NCBI GenBank assembly: GCA_963556195.1 | Contig: CAUVYP010000244.1 | Coordinates: 2,914,001 to 2,978,000, forward strand | Direction: 5' to 3' | Length of the DNA stretch: 64,000 bases | Source of the DNA: Sepiola atlantica | Lineage: Eukaryota; Mollusca; Cephalopoda; Sepiida; Sepiolidae | Shown: piece by piece, positions 61,124 to 64,000 of the stretch | Layout: each line of letters starts with the position of its first letter | How positions within the stretch are numbered: the stretch's first letter is position 1 | Notes under the pieces: model-generated | Told to the model about the DNA's origin: nothing | Database searches by the model: none | The model's input: the letters and a program-made list of their open reading frames with translations, nothing else | Program-made: the position numbers and the translations under genes

Positions 61124-64000
61124 TTAGCGCGTTTTAAAGTTGATATCGCTTTTGTTTATAACTTCCACATTTATTCGAATTGTGCCACGAAACTTTGCAG
61201 ACAGTCGCGAAGACACATTTTCTACTGAAGTACTAAGTTTCAGAAGTGCAGCTCTTGTACTGCCGGAGATATGTCGATACAAACTGAATACGCAAAACAT
61301 CAACAAAATTTAGCGCGTTTCAAAGTTGATATCGCTTTTGTTTATAACTTCCACATTTATTCGAATTGTGCAACGAAACTTTGCAGACAGTCGCGGAGAC
61401 ACATTTTCTACTGAAGTACCAAGTTTCAGAAGTGCAGCTCTTGTACTGCCGGAGATATGTCGATACAAACTGAATACGCAAAACATCAACAAAATTTAGC
61501 GCGTTTTAAAGTTGATATCGCTTTTGTTTATAACTTCCACATTTATTCGAATTGTGCAACGAAACTTTGCAGACAGTCGCGAAGACACATTTTCTACTGA
61601 AGTACCAAGTTTCAGAAGTGCAGCTCTTGTACTGCCGGAGATATGTCGATACAAACTGAATACGCAAAACATCAACAAAATTTCGCGCGTTTTAAAGTTG
61701 ATATCGCTTTTGTTTATAACTTCCACATTTATTCGAATTGTGCAACGAAACTTTGCAGACAGTCGCGGAGACACATGTTCTACTGAAGTACCAAGTGTCA
61801 GAAGTGCAGCTCTTGTACTGCCGGAGATATGTCGATACAAACTGAATACGCAAAACATCAACAAAATTAAGCGCGTTTTAAAGTTGATATCGCTTTTGTT
61901 TATTACTTCCACATTTATTCGAATTGTGCAACGAAACTTTGCAGACAGTCGCGGAGACACATGTTCTACTGAAGTACCTAGTTTCAGAAGTGCAGCTCTT
62001 GTACTGCCGGAGATATGTCGATACAAACTGAATACGCAAAACATCAACAAAATTTAGCGCGTTTTAAAGTTGATATCGCTTTTGTTTATAACTTCCACAT
62101 TTATTCGAATTGTGCAACGAAACTTTGCAGACAGTCTCGAATAGGCCTCCTCTACTGAAGTACTAAGTTTCAGAAGTGCAGCTCTTGTACTGCCGGAGAT
62201 ATGTCGATACAAACTGAATACGCAAAACATCAACAAAATTTAGCGCGTTTTAAAGTTGATATCGCTTTTGTTTATAACTTCCACATTTATTCGAATTGTG
62301 CAACGAAACTTTGCAGACAGTCGCGAAGACACATTTTCTACTGAAGTACTAAGTTTCAGAAGTGCAGCTCTTGTACTGCCGGAGATATGTCGATACAAAC
62401 TGAATACGCAAAACATCAACAAAATTTAGCGCGTTTCAAAGTTGATATCGCTTTTGTTTATAACTTCCACATTTATTCGAATTGTGCAACGAAACTTTGC
62501 AGACAGTCGCGGAGACACATTTTCTACTGAAGTACCAAGTTTCAGAAGTGCAGCTCTTGTACTGCCGGAGATATGTCGATACAAACTGAATACGCAAAAC
62601 ATCAACAAAATTTAGCGCGTTTTAAAGTTGATATCGCTTTTGTTTATAACTTCCACATTTATTCGAATTGTGCAACGAAACTTTGCAGACAGTCGCGAAG
62701 ACACATTTTCTACTGAAGTACCAAGTTTCAGAAGTGCAGCTCTTGTACTGCCGGAGATATGTCGATACAAACTGAATACGCAAAACATCAACAAAATTTA
62801 GCGCGTTTTAAAGTTGATATCGCTTTTGTTTATAACTTCCACATTTATTCGAATTGTGCAACGAAACTTTGCAGACAGTCGCGGAGACACATGTTCTACT
62901 GAAGTACCAAGTTTCAGAAGTGCAGCTCTTGTACTGCCGGAGATATGTCGATACAAACTGAATACGCAAAACATCAACAAAATTTAGCGCGTTTTAAAGT
63001 TGATATCGCTTTTGTTTATAACTTCCACATTTATTCGAATTGTGCCACGAAACTTTGCAGACAGTCGCGAAGACACATTTTCTACTGAAGTACTAAGTTT
63101 CAGAAGTGCAGCTCTTGTACTGCCGGAGATATGTCGATACAAACTGAATACGCAAAACATCAACAAAATTTAGCGCGTTTCAAAGTTGATATCGCTTTTG
63201 TTTATAACTTCCACATTTATTCGAATTGTGCAACGAAACTTTGCAGACAGTCGCGGAGACACATTTTCTACTGAAGTACCAAGTTTCAGAAGTGCAGCTC
63301 TTGTACTGCCGGAGATATGTCGATACAAACTGAATACGCAAAACATCAACAAAATTTAGCGCGTTTTAAAGTTGATATCGCTTTTGTTTATAACTTCCAC
63401 ATTTATTCGAATTGTGCAACGAAACTTTGCAGACAGTCGCGAAGACACATTTTCTACTGAAGTACCAAGTTTCAGAAGTGCAGCTCTTGTACTGCCGGAG
63501 ATATGTCGATACAAACTGAATACGCAAAACATCAACAAAATTTCGCGCGTTTTAAAGTTGATATCGCTTTTGTTTATAACTTCCACATTTATTCGAATTG
63601 TGCAACGAAACTTTGCAGACAGTCGCGGAGACACATGTTCTACTGAAGTACCAAGTTTCAGAAGTGCAGCTCTTGTACTGCCGGAGATATGTCGATACAA
63701 ACTGAATACGCAAAACATCAACAAAATTTAGCGCGTTTTAAAGTTGATATCGCTTTTGTTTATTACTTCCACATTTATTCGAATTGTGCAACGAAACTTT
63801 GCAGACAGTCGCGGAGACACATGTTCTACTGAAGTACCTAGTTTCAGAAGTGCAGCTCTTGTACTGCCGGAGATATGTCGATACAAACTGAATACGCAAA
63901 ACATCAACAAAATTTAGCGCGTTTTAAAGTTGATATCGCTTTTGTTTATAACTTCCACATTTATTCGAATTGTGCAACGAAACTTTGCAGACAGTCTCGA
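61124..64000. repeat. Zone 4 10-monomer repeat (1860 bp period)
   Basis: The block of five monomers at 61124-62053 recurs at 62984-63913, ending in a monomer with TTTATTACTTCC and GTACCTAGTTTC each time (61868 and 63728). It is followed both times by an E- or K-type box (62054; the partial monomer at 63914 ends at CAGTCTCGA). The intervening monomers 62240-62983 form a shorter 4-monomer version of the same order. Confidence 0.8.
63914..64000. repeat. Partial satellite monomer at right edge
   Basis: The first 87 bases of a monomer, cut by the window edge inside the variable box (CAGTCTCGA, a K or E form). The array continues to the right. Confidence 0.95.

Larger units (their letters stand above)
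1..64000. repeat. Satellite DNA array, 186-bp monomer, about 344 copies
   Basis: Every stretch of the window is the same 186-bp unit in direct orientation. Landmarks recur at fixed places in the monomer: TTAGCGCG at 1-8, GATATC at 20-25, TTCGAATTGTGCAACG at 51-66, the variable box at 82-99, GCAGCTCTTGTACTG at 125-139 and GATATGTCGATAC at 145-157. Monomer starts step by exactly 186 from 111 to the end apart from six small indels, and 110 + 343 x 186 + 87 + 5 net inserted bases gives 64000. Base composition of the consensus is about 39% GC. No interspersed element, inversion or unique sequence was found. Known biology: monomers of about 150-190 bp in long homogeneous tandem arrays are typical of centromeric and heterochromatic satellites; the location here is inferred. 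Family and species are not recognised. Confidence 0.98.
57397..64000. repeat. Zone 4: zone-1-like monomers, then 9- and 10-mer repeats
   Basis: The zone opens with a TTACTGTTAATATC/CTCAAATAGG monomer (57397), an H monomer with GCCACG (57591), a CAAGTGTCAG K monomer (57777), a plain K (57963), a TTCCCC/AAGGTTCAG monomer (58149), an ACATGTATTCG H monomer (58334) and a plain H (58520). The same order stands at 1971-3272. From 58706 a 9-monomer repeat is seen (58706-60379 repeated from 60380), and from 61124 a 10-monomer repeat (61124-62983 repeated from 62984 to the window end). Confidence 0.78.

Noticed and set aside
444..63731. Plus-strand open frames of 75 to 181 codons
   Set aside because: They are read from the same repeat in other frames and appear or vanish with single-base variants. 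Two or three identical repeat-length segments make up each one.
111..63910. Minus-strand open frames of 60 codons in nearly every monomer, some fused to 122 or 184 codons
   Set aside because: They recur because 186 is divisible by three and only one stop lies in that frame. Most would start at TTG, several monomers have nonsense changes (for example at 669, 855 and 23173), and the variable box changes residues freely. There is no sign of codon-level constraint, signal peptide or promoter.
1..64000. CRISPR array
   Set aside because: The unit is 186 bp, repeats abut without unique spacers, and variation is by substitution. No cas-like gene is present.
1..64000. CENP-B box in the monomer (TTCG at 52-55)
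   Set aside because: The pattern TTCGNNNNANNCGGG is not met on either strand: the bases after TTCG are AATTGTGCAACG, lacking the fixed A and the CGGG.
1..64000. Pol III internal promoter or tRNA-derived repeat from TTCGAAT at 52-58
   Set aside because: Only the central TTCGA of a B box fits; the flanking GG and CC are absent, no A box lies at a suitable distance, and no cloverleaf could be drawn.
1..64000. Replication origin iterons or a bacterial repeat region
   Set aside because: The array is far longer than any iteron cluster and has no replication gene, and the HOR structure is characteristic of eukaryotic satellites.
1..64000. Assembly artefact producing the whole array
   Set aside because: Copies carry many private variants and ordered HOR markers that a looped assembly would not produce. 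Local copy number of the most similar blocks (for example 17036-21310 or 13130-13873) could still be wrong.
1..64000. Shorter internal period inside the 186-bp monomer
   Set aside because: I looked for half- and third-length similarity and found only short chance matches such as repeated GATAT and TTTGTTTAT motifs.

Overview
The whole 64 kb window is one uninterrupted satellite DNA array. A 186-bp monomer is repeated head to tail in a single orientation from base 1 to base 64000: a 110-base partial copy, 343 complete copies and an 87-base partial copy. I see no protein-coding gene, RNA gene, transposon, CRISPR array or non-repeat spacer. The sequence points to a eukaryotic chromosome (centromeric, pericentromeric or other constitutive heterochromatin) read by long-read assembly. 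I do not recognise the satellite family and cannot name the species. The consensus is about 39% GC and has about 10 CpG per monomer against about 7 expected, so CpG is not depleted; this argues mildly for a genome with little CpG-methylation decay, such as many invertebrates.

Numbering used below: monomer position 1 is the first T of the TTAGCGCG motif, so complete monomers start at 111, 297, 483 and so on. Monomers differ mainly in an 18-bp box at positions 82-99, which comes in two main forms: K (TCTCGAATAGGCCTTTTC) and N (TCGCGGAGACACATTTTC). K has a sub-form E (ending CCTCCTC); N has sub-forms H (ACATGTTC) and S (TCGCGAAG). Other diagnostic sites are 2, 3, 41-48, 63, 105, 108, 115, 122 and 141-142. 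With these I named monomer classes: A (E box, a105g), B (c42t, a63c, usually t82g), C (K box, t108c, c141t), D (t2c, a44c, N box, t115g), F (t41a, t48g, H box), G (K box, a122c), I (N box, t115g, usually c141a/g142c), and plain K, N, H, S, E.

Layout. Zone 1 (1-4202) is a heterogeneous set of monomers. Zone 2a (4203-29682) is a higher-order repeat (HOR) whose canonical unit is the 9-mer A-B-C-D-N-F-G-K-I, present as tandem versions of 5 to 14 monomers. Zone 2b (29683-43075) is a derived HOR with new marked monomers and large nested duplications (offsets of 25, 36 and 13 monomers). Zone 3 (43076-57396) is a distinct HOR of about 17 monomers with 10-, 4- and 2-monomer internal duplications. Zone 4 (57397-64000) begins with monomers that resemble zone 1 in the same order, then passes into 9- and 10-monomer repeats. 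The younger, more homogeneous HOR zones therefore sit between two remnants of what looks like one older layer.

The array evolves mainly by substitution and unequal exchange in multiples of 186 bp. Only six net length changes occur in 343 monomers (four of -1, one of +1, one of +8). Because 186 is 62 codons, many short open frames recur on both strands; I regard them as by-products of the period, not genes. All classes and counts are from reading by eye and should be confirmed by alignment.
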